A DNA stretch of 64,000 bases from Gammaproteobacteria bacterium (GTDB lineage: Bacteria; Pseudomonadota; Gammaproteobacteria; SZUA-229): positions 1-64,000 of the forward strand of contig JAJDNP010000013.1 in the NCBI GenBank assembly GCA_022340645.1, in the 5' to 3' direction. A program made the position numbers and the translations under genes. Below the pieces are notes generated by a model, which saw only the letters and a program-made list of their open reading frames with translations, ran no database searches and was not told where the DNA came from. Within the stretch, counting starts at the first letter, position 1; each line of letters starts with the position of its first letter. Shown here piece by piece: positions 17,811 through 25,791 of the stretch.

Positions 17811-18703
17811 GCATCATAGTATCTGGCCCTATACATCAACCTTTTCTGTATACTACCGTCCGTAAAGCCACTGCGATTGTGCAGTACGTTATTACATATA
17901 ATGCCCTGGCCGGCTTCCAGTTTTACCTGTAACACATTGCTCTCATCCGCCAGAAAATCATTAATCATGGCAACTGCATTTTGTGTATCCGGCGTGTCTC
18001 GCCAGCGTATATTGCGTTTTCTGGCGGAAAAACGCATATGCAGGCGCCCGTTCGGCTTTATCATAAACACCGGGCCGGTTTGTGCCTGACGAATCACTTC
18101 GCCCGAGTCAATATTTGCCGGAATGGTCATCGCCTGCGGGTGCATCAACGCTTCAATATAGGCAGGATTTTCATCACGCAGCGCGATATAAATATTCTCC
18201 GGATTTAACAAACTATTGACGCCGCCTGCAGCCGCCGGGCTTACACAATGCATTATGATGCCGAATATCTGTTTATCAAGGGGGTTATAATAACCGTCAG
18301 TGTGCCAGCTTAATGCCTTATTTGTGTAGGGAATATACTGATTGCCGTTTTGCTCACGCACTTCCAGGCTGCTAATACTGTCTTCATCGGAACGCAGGTT
18401 CGCATCCAGCTTTTCCATGGCAAACTGTTTACCCAGAGCATGCACCAGTGACTTGTCGCGAACACTGGTATCACCCAGTTGATATACAGCCATATTGTAA
18501 TTTTCACAACAGACAGCAATGGCCGCATTTTCTTCAGCAGATAACCGGTATGGGTCTGTTATCCTGACAAGCACATCGCTCATTGCCGGCTTGAGGAAGC
18601 GCAGCTTCGCTTCACGCCACTGTTTATAAGCCGATTTATTGCCCGGATAAAAAGGCGAATCGGTTATTGCGGTCTGTTTTGCTAGCTGTGGCATGTATTT
18701 CAC
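17789..18703 (-). CDS. TauD/TfdA-like Fe(II)/2OG dioxygenase
   Basis: The 304-residue protein has the family's iron ligands H134 and D136 in SWHTDGYY, the distal H275 in NNVLHNRSGF, and the 2-oxoglutarate Arg in KRLMYRARYYD. The family includes taurine dioxygenase and relatives that hydroxylate diverse small molecules. No sulfonate transporter is present, so the substrate is open. It is the first gene of the minus-strand group and diverges from dsrA across about 460 bp. The hairpin repeat at 17743-17810 overlaps the 3' end. Confidence 0.88.
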   Translation of the reverse strand: MKYMPQLAKQTAITDSPFYPGNKSAYKQWREAKLRFLKPAMSDVLVRITDPYRLSAEENAAIAVCCENYNMAVYQLGDTSVRDKSLVHALGKQFAMEKLDANLRSDEDSISSLEVREQNGNQYIPYTNKALSWHTDGYYNPLDKQIFGIIMHCVSPAAAGGVNSLLNPENIYIALRDENPAYIEALMHPQAMTIPANIDSGEVIRQAQTGPVFMIKPNGRLHMRFSARKRNIRWRDTPDTQNAVAMINDFLADESNVLQVKLEAGQGIICNNVLHNRSGFTDGSIQKRLMYRARYYDAVESFKL

Positions 18704-19162
18704 ATTAATATATTTAAGAAACTCAAAAAAGATACCGTGTTATGACTAACTCAAGCTTGCCTGAGAAAACCTGATTTAACAATATTACAATATATGGGTT
18801 TATTGATGGATTTATACTTATGACAACTCTGACTAATTACAGTATGTAATTAACAATTTGGATGAAATACCGCATAACACGCAAGCGACTAATTTCTAAG
18901 TCTGTGTTTGCAAACAAGCTCGTAAAAAACACTCTATCCCATAGTGGATAACCCAAACCTGAATACCCCCCCCATGCGTAGGGTTCTACAGTTTGTTGCC
19001 GCCACCTAAAATTGCTTATACAAAGATAAAAACCCGGATGTTTGTAAAAACATTTAAGGGGATATTGTTTATAAAAATGATTGGTACTAAAATCTGCACC
19101 CCATGCTAAACACTAGTCATTTCTAATCAGACACAACTACATAGGCAGACAGGAGAGAATCC
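18704..19162. promoter_or_regulatory. Divergent control region between tauD-like gene and dsrA
   Basis: No coding frame. It must hold the dsr promoter and the promoter of the minus-strand group. Visible: a degenerate copy of the MITE end (ACAACTCTGACTAATTAC at 18825), the hairpin TAATTAC-AGTAT-GTAATTA at 18835-18853, a run of seven C near 18967, and AGGAGAG before the dsrA start. I cannot place -35/-10 boxes with confidence. Confidence 0.55.
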
Positions 19163-20428
19163 ATGGCCAAAAAGATTTATGAAACACCTATGCTCGACGA
19201 GCTTGAAAAAGGCCCATGGCCAAGTTTTATTTCAGGTATTAAAAGATTACGTGATGAACATCCAGATGAACGTATCCAGGCTGTAACCAGCAGCTTGCTC
19301 GGTCAGCTGGAACATTCATACGAAACACGCAAAGGTTACTGGAAAGGTGGCACCGTATCTGTATTTGGTTACGGCGGCGGTATTATTCCACGTTTCTCTG
19401 AAGTTGGTTCAGCGTTCCCTGAATCAAAAGAATTCCACACGCTGCGTGTACAGCCACCAGCTGGCAATCACTACACCACGGACATGCTGCGCAAACTGGG
19501 CGACAGCTGGGAAAAATGGGGTTCAGGCCTGCAGACTTTCCACGGTCAGACCGGCAATATTATGTTTATCGGCACCTCAACTGAAAATACACAGCATTTC
19601 TTCGATGAAATCAATGAGTATGGCTGGGACCTCGGCGGCGCCGGTCCATGTGTACGCACAGCAATGTCATGCGTAGGTGCTGCACGCTGTGAAATGTCCT
19701 GTACAAACGAGCACAGTATCCACCGTCACCTGGTTAACAACTTTACCGATGACGTTCACCGCCCTGCACTGCCATATAAATTTAAATTCAAGGTCTCTGG
19801 TTGCCCGAACGACTGCCAGAATGCTATCGAACGTGCTGATATGGCCATTATCGGTACCTGGCGTGATGACATGAAAGTTGACCAGGAAGAAGTTAAAAAT
19901 TATATCGCCGCTAAAGGTGAAAACGGTCGTCAATACTACATTGATAACGTTATCTCACGCTGTCCAACAAATGCACTGTCACTGAACGACGACAATACCT
20001 TAAATGTTGATAACCGTAACTGCGTACGTTGCATGCACTGCCTGAACGTAATGCCGAAAGCACTGCACCCCGGTGACGACAAAGGTGTCACTGTCCTGGT
20101 TGGCGGTAAACGTACATTAAAGATCGGTGACTTGATGGGTACAGTAGTAATTCCATTCAAGAAAATGGAAACCGAAGAAGATTACGAAAGCCTCATAGAA
20201 CTGGCTGAAGAAATGATCGATTTCTGGGCTGAAAATGGCCTGGAACACGAACGCACAGGTGAAATGATCGAACGTATCGGCCTGGTTAACTACCTGGAAG
20301 GTATCGGTCTTGAAGTTGATCCAAACATGGTTAGCAGTCCACGCCAGAGTTCTTACGTCCGCATGGATGGCTGGGATGAAGAAGCTGAAAAATGGTTCGA
20401 GCGTAAAGCGGAAGCAGCTAACGCATAA
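19163..20428 (+). CDS. dsrA: Reverse-type dissimilatory sulfite reductase, alpha subunit
   Basis: DsrA forms the cytoplasmic A2B2 siroheme enzyme that oxidises DsrC-bound sulfur to sulfite in sulfur oxidisers. The 421-residue protein shows the siroheme/[4Fe-4S] ligands in CVGAARCEMSC and SGCPNDC, and a ferredoxin-like insert with CPTNAL and CVRCMHC. Length matches A. vinosum DsrA. Start ATG has AGGAGAG upstream. It is first in a co-directional operon of 14 dsr genes. Assignment to the oxidative type rests on context: dsrEFH and dsrL are present. Confidence 0.97.
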   Translation: MAKKIYETPMLDELEKGPWPSFISGIKRLRDEHPDERIQAVTSSLLGQLEHSYETRKGYWKGGTVSVFGYGGGIIPRFSEVGSAFPESKEFHTLRVQPPAGNHYTTDMLRKLGDSWEKWGSGLQTFHGQTGNIMFIGTSTENTQHFFDEINEYGWDLGGAGPCVRTAMSCVGAARCEMSCTNEHSIHRHLVNNFTDDVHRPALPYKFKFKVSGCPNDCQNAIERADMAIIGTWRDDMKVDQEEVKNYIAAKGENGRQYYIDNVISRCPTNALSLNDDNTLNVDNRNCVRCMHCLNVMPKALHPGDDKGVTVLVGGKRTLKIGDLMGTVVIPFKKMETEEDYESLIELAEEMIDFWAENGLEHERTGEMIERIGLVNYLEGIGLEVDPNMVSSPRQSSYVRMDGWDEEAEKWFERKAEAANA

Positions 20429-20451
20429 GCCGTTACGTAACCTGATTTAAT

Positions 20452-20469
20452 AGGGGGCGTAAGCCCCCT
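20452..20469 (+). promoter_or_regulatory. Strong hairpin between dsrA and dsrB
   Basis: AGGGGGC-GTAA-GCCCCCT is a perfect GC-rich 7-bp stem with a GTAA tetraloop. It is followed by TCTAAC, not a T-run, so it is unlikely to stop transcription fully. It may block 3' exonucleases or tune the ratio of the two subunit messages. Confidence 0.7.
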
Positions 20470-20502
20470 TCTAACAAATATTGATTTTTTGAGGAATAAA
20501 AA

Positions 20503-21576
20503 ATGAGTGATAAACATCGTTCACCAATTGAATCCGGCTGCCCGGACGCGTTCCAGTACATGCATCCCGTGATGCGCAAAAACTTCGGTGCATGGAAATA
20601 CCATGAGCACCCAAAACCAGGCGTACTTCGCCACGTCGCTTACAGCGGTGACGAAATCTGGACTGTACGTGTCGGTACACAGCGCATCCTTGATGTCTTC
20701 ACCCTGCGCAAACTTTGTGATATTGGCGATGAATATGCTGACGGTTACGTGCATTTCACCATACGCAGTAATATTGAATACCAGGTTGCCGATGCCGCTA
20801 AAGTTGAACCGCTGATCAAAGCGGTTATCGATGCAGGTTTCATTGTTGGCGGCACCAAGAACTCAGTCACCATGCTTTCGCATACTCAGGGCTGGTTACA
20901 CTGTGACATCCCGGGCACTGACGCATCAGGTGTTGTGAAATCAATGATGGACGAGTTAATCGACGAATTCCGCAACTGCAACATGCCTAACCGCGTTCAT
21001 ATCACAACTTCCTGCTGCCAGATTAACTGCGGCGGCCAGGGTGATATCGCGATTAATGTTCAGCACACCAAGCCACCCAAGATCAATCACGACCTGGTAT
21101 CAAACATTTGCGAGCGTCCTTCAGTTGTTGCACGCTGCCCGGTTGCTGCAATTCGTCCAGCCATGGTAAACGGCAAACCCTCACTGGAAGTTGACGAGAA
21201 GAAATGTATCTGCTGCGGCGCATGCTTCCCACCCTGCCCTCCTATGCAGATTAACGATGCCGAGCACAGCAAGCTGGCCATCTGGGTTGGTGGCAACCAC
21301 TCAAATGCTCGCAGCAAACCGACTTTCCAGAAACTGGTTGCCGCCGGCATCCCGAACAACCCGCCACGCTGGCCTGAAGCAACAGCTATCGTAAAAAATA
21401 TCCTGAAAGCATATAAAGAAGATGCCAGGGACTGGGAACGTATCAATGACTGGATTGAACGTATCGGCTGGCCGCGCTTCTTTGAAGTGACTAACCTGCC
21501 TTTCACCAAGTATCACATAGATAACTGGCGCGGCGCTCGTAACAGCCTGAATGCTTCAACTCACATTCGTTTCTGA
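20503..21576 (+). CDS. dsrB: Reverse-type dissimilatory sulfite reductase, beta subunit
   Basis: The partner of DsrA, 357 residues. Siroheme-cluster segment TTSCCQINCGGQGDIAIN, followed by a ferredoxin domain with CICCGACFPPCPPM. TGAGGAAT precedes the ATG. The gene lies 74 bp after dsrA, with a hairpin between. The DsrE start follows 10 bp after the stop. Length and order match A. vinosum. Confidence 0.97.
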   Translation: MSDKHRSPIESGCPDAFQYMHPVMRKNFGAWKYHEHPKPGVLRHVAYSGDEIWTVRVGTQRILDVFTLRKLCDIGDEYADGYVHFTIRSNIEYQVADAAKVEPLIKAVIDAGFIVGGTKNSVTMLSHTQGWLHCDIPGTDASGVVKSMMDELIDEFRNCNMPNRVHITTSCCQINCGGQGDIAINVQHTKPPKINHDLVSNICERPSVVARCPVAAIRPAMVNGKPSLEVDEKKCICCGACFPPCPPMQINDAEHSKLAIWVGGNHSNARSKPTFQKLVAAGIPNNPPRWPEATAIVKNILKAYKEDARDWERINDWIERIGWPRFFEVTNLPFTKYHIDNWRGARNSLNASTHIRF

Positions 21577-21586
21577 AGGGGGCCCT

Positions 21587-21979
21587 GTGAAATTTAGTAT
21601 TCAAATAAATGAAGGGCCTTACCAGCATCAGGCATCTGATACTGCGTACCAGTTCACCAAGGCTGCACTTGCTGCCGGACACGAAATATTTCGAGTGTTC
21701 TTCTACCATGACGGTGTTAATAATGCGACACGTCTTGCGGTTCCCCCGCAGGACGACCGCAATATTGGTAAACTGTGGCAGGAACTGGGCAAAGAAAACA
21801 ACCTGGATATGGTTGTCTGCATTGCCGCCGCACAGCGTCGCGGCATGATGGATGCTGACGAAGCAAAACGTCAGGGACTGGATACAGATAATATTGCTGC
21901 AGCCTTCCGTATTTCCGGGCTTGGACAATTGATTGAAGCTGGCATCAATTCTGATCGCCTTGTTGTATTCGGTGCTTAA
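21587..21979 (+). CDS. dsrE: DsrE, sulfurtransferase subunit
   Basis: A subunit of the DsrE2F2H2 sulfur carrier that hands persulfide sulfur to DsrC. GTG 21587 is chosen as start because GAAGGGGG lies upstream and because this numbering puts the conserved persulfide cysteine at residue 78 (MVVCIAAAQRRG), as in A. vinosum DsrE. A longer frame reaching into dsrB is therefore not used. 130 residues, one TusD-like domain. Confidence 0.96.
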   Translation: MKFSIQINEGPYQHQASDTAYQFTKAALAAGHEIFRVFFYHDGVNNATRLAVPPQDDRNIGKLWQELGKENNLDMVVCIAAAQRRGMMDADEAKRQGLDTDNIAAAFRISGLGQLIEAGINSDRLVVFGA

Positions 21980-21996
21980 GGGCGAGGAGAATAGAA

Positions 21997-22401
21997 ATGG
22001 CAATTAAAAAATTCATGTACATTAACCGTAAAGCACCTTATGGCACAATCTATGCCCTGGAATCACTGGAGGTTGTACTCATCGGCGCCGCGTTTGATCA
22101 GGACGTTAGTCTTGCTTTCATCGGTGACGGTGTTTACCAGTTAGTTAAAGGACAGAACACTCAGGCAATTGGCCAGAAAAACTTTTCACCAACCTATGCA
22201 GCCCTGGGTGATTACGACGTCAACAAGATATATGTCGAAAAAGAATCTCTTGAAGAACGTGGTCTGACCTTATATGACCTGCAGCACCTGGTATGGGAAG
22301 ATGAAGACGAAGACTGGGCGGAAAAAGATTCTATTCGTCTGGTAAGCCGCTCTGAGCTTGCTGATGTTATCGATGAACAAGATGTGATTTTAAGCTTCTA
22401 G
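21997..22401 (+). CDS. dsrF: DsrF, sulfur carrier complex subunit
   Basis: TusC-like subunit of DsrEFH, 134 residues, starting MAIKKFMYINRKAPYG. It is preceded by CGAGGAGA and separated by 17 bp from dsrE and 9 bp from dsrH, so translation is tightly linked. It has no conserved active cysteine, as expected for DsrF. The acidic DEDEDW stretch near the C-terminus is a notable surface feature. Confidence 0.95.
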   Translation: MAIKKFMYINRKAPYGTIYALESLEVVLIGAAFDQDVSLAFIGDGVYQLVKGQNTQAIGQKNFSPTYAALGDYDVNKIYVEKESLEERGLTLYDLQHLVWEDEDEDWAEKDSIRLVSRSELADVIDEQDVILSF

Positions 22402-22410
22402 GAGATAAAT

Positions 22411-22713
22411 ATGGCGCTATTACACACAGTAAACAAATCTCCGTTCGAGTCCAGCTCTTTTGATACCTGTCTTGGCTACGCAAAAGATGGTTCAACAATC
22501 CTGTTTATCGAAGACGGGGTATATGCAGCGACCACTGGTCACAGTGTTGCTGATAAAATCAAAAATGCCAGTGGCGTTTCATTCGCCGTGCTCGGCCCTG
22601 ATCTTCAGGCGCGCGGGCTGGAAAGTAAGCTGGCTGACGGTATTAAAGTCGTCGATTACGATGGCTTTGTAAATTTAGTGGCTGAGCACGACTCTGTTCA
22701 ATCTTGGCTTTAA
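22411..22713 (+). CDS. dsrH: DsrH, sulfur carrier complex subunit
   Basis: TusB-like subunit, 100 residues. The conserved Cys20 is present in SSFDTCLGYAKDG, the same position as in A. vinosum DsrH. Presence of dsrEFH together marks the sulfur-oxidising form of the dsr system, as sulfate reducers lack them. TAGGAGAT precedes the ATG. Confidence 0.95.
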   Translation: MALLHTVNKSPFESSSFDTCLGYAKDGSTILFIEDGVYAATTGHSVADKIKNASGVSFAVLGPDLQARGLESKLADGIKVVDYDGFVNLVAEHDSVQSWL

Positions 22714-22752
22714 ATATTTCATTAATCATACGCTCACTACGAGGATATAAAT

Positions 22753-23085
22753 ATGCCAATCGAGGTAAATGGTAAACAACTAGAAGTTGATGAAGAAGGC
22801 TACTTAGCAAACCTGAATGACTGGGAACCAGCTGTAGCAGAAGTCATGGCAGCTGCTGAAGACCAGCCGCTGACAAGTGACCACTGGGAAATCATCAACT
22901 TCCTGCGCGAATATTACGAAGAGTATCAAATTGCTCCTGCTGTTCGCGTTCTGACCAAAGCTGTTGGTAAAAAACTGGGGAAAGACAAAGGTAACAGCAA
23001 ATACCTGTACGAGCTGTTCCCATACGGCCCGGGCAAACAGGCGTGTAAATATGCCGGTCTGCCAAAACCAACAGGTTGTGTATAA
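22753..23085 (+). CDS. dsrC: DsrC, sulfur substrate carrier
   Basis: Carries sulfur to DsrAB and, as a trisulfide, to DsrK. The 110-residue protein keeps both redox cysteines of the flexible C-terminal arm, Cys98 in KQACKYAG and Cys109 in PTGCV. CGAGGAT precedes the ATG. It is followed by two strong hairpins, fitting the known high expression of dsrC relative to downstream genes. Compare the cysteine-less paralogue at 16205-16528. Confidence 0.97.
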   Translation: MPIEVNGKQLEVDEEGYLANLNDWEPAVAEVMAAAEDQPLTSDHWEIINFLREYYEEYQIAPAVRVLTKAVGKKLGKDKGNSKYLYELFPYGPGKQACKYAGLPKPTGCV

Positions 23086-23130
23086 GTATCAGGATTCAGG
23101 CTTAGTACCCGAATCTAATTCTTTAAAGCT

Positions 23131-23148
23131 GCGAGGCACACGCCTCGC
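23131..23148 (+). terminator. Hairpin 1 after dsrC
   Basis: GCGAGGC and GCCTCGC pair around four bases, followed by AACTTTAAAT. Weak as a terminator because of the interrupted T tract. Together with the next hairpin it probably lowers read-through into dsrM or protects the dsrC message. Confidence 0.6.
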
Positions 23149-23154
23149 AACTTT

Positions 23155-23194
23155 AAATAAGGCACATTACGTTTAGGGTAATGTGCCTTATTTA
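23155..23194 (+). terminator. Hairpin 2 after dsrC
   Basis: AAATAAGGCACATTAC pairs with GTAATGTGCCTTATTT around a short loop, a stem of about 16 bp ending in A/T pairs that supply a U tract on both strands. Likely partial terminator between dsrC and dsrM. Confidence 0.75.
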
Positions 23195-23340
23195 AGGTTG
23201 AAGGTTAAATTTGGTTGGGCCAGGCGTTCCCTGCCGTCACCCGGCAAACTTTGTCTGGCTACAGACTATGTCTATTGGGTTATGGTAAAACCTGACTCAG
23301 TAGGCAAACTATTAAGATTCACTTTACGAGAAATGTATCA

Positions 23341-24102
23341 ATGAGCGCACTGAGTATTTTGTACGTCATACTATTTTATGTGGCGATGATCATATTAGTT
23401 GTTGGCATTACCAACAAGATATTGCAATACAAACGTGTACCAGCGCCGTTGAAAATAGCCGTTACCCCGGCGCCGTTAACTAAAACGGGTGTTGCCTACA
23501 GGTTTTTCACAGAAGTTGTGCTGTTTAACAGCCTTTTCCGCGCAACAAAATGGACCTGGATTTTCAGTTTCATGTTCCATTTTTCACTGCTGCTGGCTTT
23601 TCTGCGTCACCTGCGTTATGTCATCTCTCCCGACTCAATTTTCTGGCCCCTGATTAACAACATGGTTGTTCAAAGCTTTGGCCATTATGCCGGATTTACC
23701 ATGGTTATCGGCCTGCTGGGTTTACTGGCTCGCCGTATTTTTGTCGATCGAGTACGTTATATTTCATCCATATCAGACTATTTAATGCTGATATTAATTC
23801 TGGGTATTGCCGTAACCGGTTTATCGATTGCCTTTGTTGCACATACAGACATCGTTCAGTTAAAAGCGTTTATCATGGGTCTGTTTTTGTTTGACTGGCA
23901 AAATTTACCCACTGATCCCGTTTTACTGGCGCACCTCACCATGGTGCTGTTTTTGATGGTGATTTTCCCGGTCAGCAAATTGATACATCTGCCGGGACTG
24001 TTCATGGCGCCTACCCGTTACCAGCTTGACAATCCGCGTGAAAAACGTCATTTGTCACCCTGGGGGGCTGAACTCGAAGCTAAGGATGGCCGTAACGCGT
24101 AA
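23341..24102 (+). CDS. dsrM: DsrM, membrane cytochrome b subunit
   Basis: Membrane subunit of DsrMKJOP, related to the NarI family. 253 residues with about five hydrophobic helices (the first begins LSILYVILFYVAMIILVVG) and several His within or next to helices (MFHFSLLLAFLRHLRY; HLTMVLFLMV; KLIHLPG) suited to bind two b hemes. It passes electrons between DsrK and the quinone pool. It follows dsrC after 255 bp containing two hairpins. The weak GAGAAATG upstream fits lower expression than dsrC. Confidence 0.95.
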   Translation: MSALSILYVILFYVAMIILVVGITNKILQYKRVPAPLKIAVTPAPLTKTGVAYRFFTEVVLFNSLFRATKWTWIFSFMFHFSLLLAFLRHLRYVISPDSIFWPLINNMVVQSFGHYAGFTMVIGLLGLLARRIFVDRVRYISSISDYLMLILILGIAVTGLSIAFVAHTDIVQLKAFIMGLFLFDWQNLPTDPVLLAHLTMVLFLMVIFPVSKLIHLPGLFMAPTRYQLDNPREKRHLSPWGAELEAKDGRNA

Positions 24103-24151
24103 TAACGTGATCAACAGCAGGCAGATATGTTAGTTAACTGGAAATAGAAGA

Positions 24152-25666
24152 ATGGCTGATTACAAAATACCAGAAACGCACGAATTCCCTATCATACCGT
24201 CCATTATGGAAGGTGCGATGGCACACAGCTCACCCTTCGTTGCCGGTGAAGAATTCCAGTCCGACATGGGCTTTCCCTTTTCCGGAGAAACCGGCAAGTT
24301 AATTGACGGCTGGAAAGAGAGATTCCTTGAGCTAATGCAGGAAAAGCTTAGCAAGTACCGCTCTTTGCAGGTATTTATGGACATCTGCGTAAAATGCGGT
24401 GCCTGCACCGACAAGTGTCACTATTTTATTGGTACAGCCGATCCTGTAAATATGCCTGTTGCACGCCAGGATCTGTTGCGCAAGGTCTATCGCCGTTATT
24501 TCACATTTGCCGGAAAATATTTCCCGAAACTGGTGGGAGCCGTTGATTTAACTGAAGACGTCATCAAGCAGATGTACAGTTACTACCATCAGTGCTCTGA
24601 ATGCCGCCGCTGCGCCGTATTCTGTCCGTTTGGCATTGACACCGCTGAAGTAACAATGGCCGCCCGCGACATGCTGGCGCAGATTGGCATGGGTCAGAAA
24701 TATTCCAACCAGATCATCCCCAAGGTTCACAAGATCGGCAACAACCTTGGTCTGCCTGAACCTGCCCTGGTTGACACCCTGGAAGGTCTTGAAGAAGAAG
24801 TGGAAGAAGACATTGGCGTCAAGGTACGTTATCCGCTGGATGAAAAAGGCGCTGAAATCCTGCTGGTTACGCCTTCTGCAGACTTCTTTGCGGAGCCGCA
24901 TATCGATGGCCTGATCGGCTACGGTAAAGTCTTCCATGCCGCAGGTGTTACCTGGACAATGAGCTCGAAGGCGTCCGAAGCCGCCAACTTTGGCCTGTTT
25001 ATCGGCAACTACGAACAAATGCGCAAAATCTCGTTGCGCATTCGGGATGCCGCAAAAGAACTCGGCGTAAAACGTATTATTTTTGGCGAATGCGGCCATG
25101 CGTGGCGTGTTGCCTACAACCATTTGAATACCCTGGCCGGTCCATGGGATTTCCTGGATCCGAACTACCCCGTGCCGCAGCATATCCTTGAATTCACCAA
25201 GGACTGCCTGGACCGGGGCATACTCAATATCAACAAGTCAGAAAACGATCACATGACTTTGACATTCCATGATTCATGCAATATTGCGCGTGCATCACGT
25301 ATTGGCGACAAACCGGGTAGTCAGTTCACCACGCCGCGAGCAGTGATCAAGGCTGTATGCAACAACTTCCATGATATGTCTGCTGACACAATTCAGGATC
25401 AGACATTCTGCTGTGGCGGCGGTGGCGGCCTGTTAACCGACGACCTTATGGAACTGCGTATCAAGGGTGCGCAGCCCAGGATGGAAGCACTGAAAAACGT
25501 CAGCAATGACCATGGTGTTACCCATATGGCGGCAATATGCGCTATCTGTAAGTCCCAGTTTACGAAAGTCCTGCCGTATTACGGCATGACCATGGACCAG
25601 ATTGTAAGTGTTCACCAGCTGGTGAGCAACGCGATTGTTTTAGAAGGACAGGAAACAGACGAATAA
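24152..25666 (+). CDS. dsrK: DsrK, HdrD-like iron-sulfur subunit
   Basis: The cytoplasmic subunit thought to handle the DsrC trisulfide. 504 residues. Two [4Fe-4S] motifs (CVKCGACTDKC about 81-91 and CSECRRCAVFC about 149-159) are followed by CCG-type cysteines for the catalytic noncubane cluster (FHDSCNIARAS; FCCGGGGGLL; AICAICKSQF). Lies 49 bp after dsrM. Homologous to heterodisulfide reductase HdrD. Confidence 0.96.
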   Translation: MADYKIPETHEFPIIPSIMEGAMAHSSPFVAGEEFQSDMGFPFSGETGKLIDGWKERFLELMQEKLSKYRSLQVFMDICVKCGACTDKCHYFIGTADPVNMPVARQDLLRKVYRRYFTFAGKYFPKLVGAVDLTEDVIKQMYSYYHQCSECRRCAVFCPFGIDTAEVTMAARDMLAQIGMGQKYSNQIIPKVHKIGNNLGLPEPALVDTLEGLEEEVEEDIGVKVRYPLDEKGAEILLVTPSADFFAEPHIDGLIGYGKVFHAAGVTWTMSSKASEAANFGLFIGNYEQMRKISLRIRDAAKELGVKRIIFGECGHAWRVAYNHLNTLAGPWDFLDPNYPVPQHILEFTKDCLDRGILNINKSENDHMTLTFHDSCNIARASRIGDKPGSQFTTPRAVIKAVCNNFHDMSADTIQDQTFCCGGGGGLLTDDLMELRIKGAQPRMEALKNVSNDHGVTHMAAICAICKSQFTKVLPYYGMTMDQIVSVHQLVSNAIVLEGQETDE

Positions 25667-25791
25667 CGACGAATAACAATGTAGCTACGATTTAATTCGC
25701 ACAAATCATAAAGAAACGAATTTTATTAACAATTATTTTTTGACACAGACCCGGGACTATGTCCCCAGGTTCAAGCAACAGGAGAACTGGC

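Noticed and set aside
18960-18975. Run of C upstream of dsrA as a phase-variable tract
   Set aside because: Only seven C; too short to claim slippage control without population data.
15857-19162. CRISPR array expected near the Cas6-like gene
   Set aside because: No regularly spaced direct repeats of 25-40 bp were found here or elsewhere in the window; the repeats present are inverted and dispersed.
24548-25183. 211-residue minus-strand frame inside dsrK
   Set aside because: DsrK motifs on the plus strand are unambiguous; the opposite frame has no features of a protein family.
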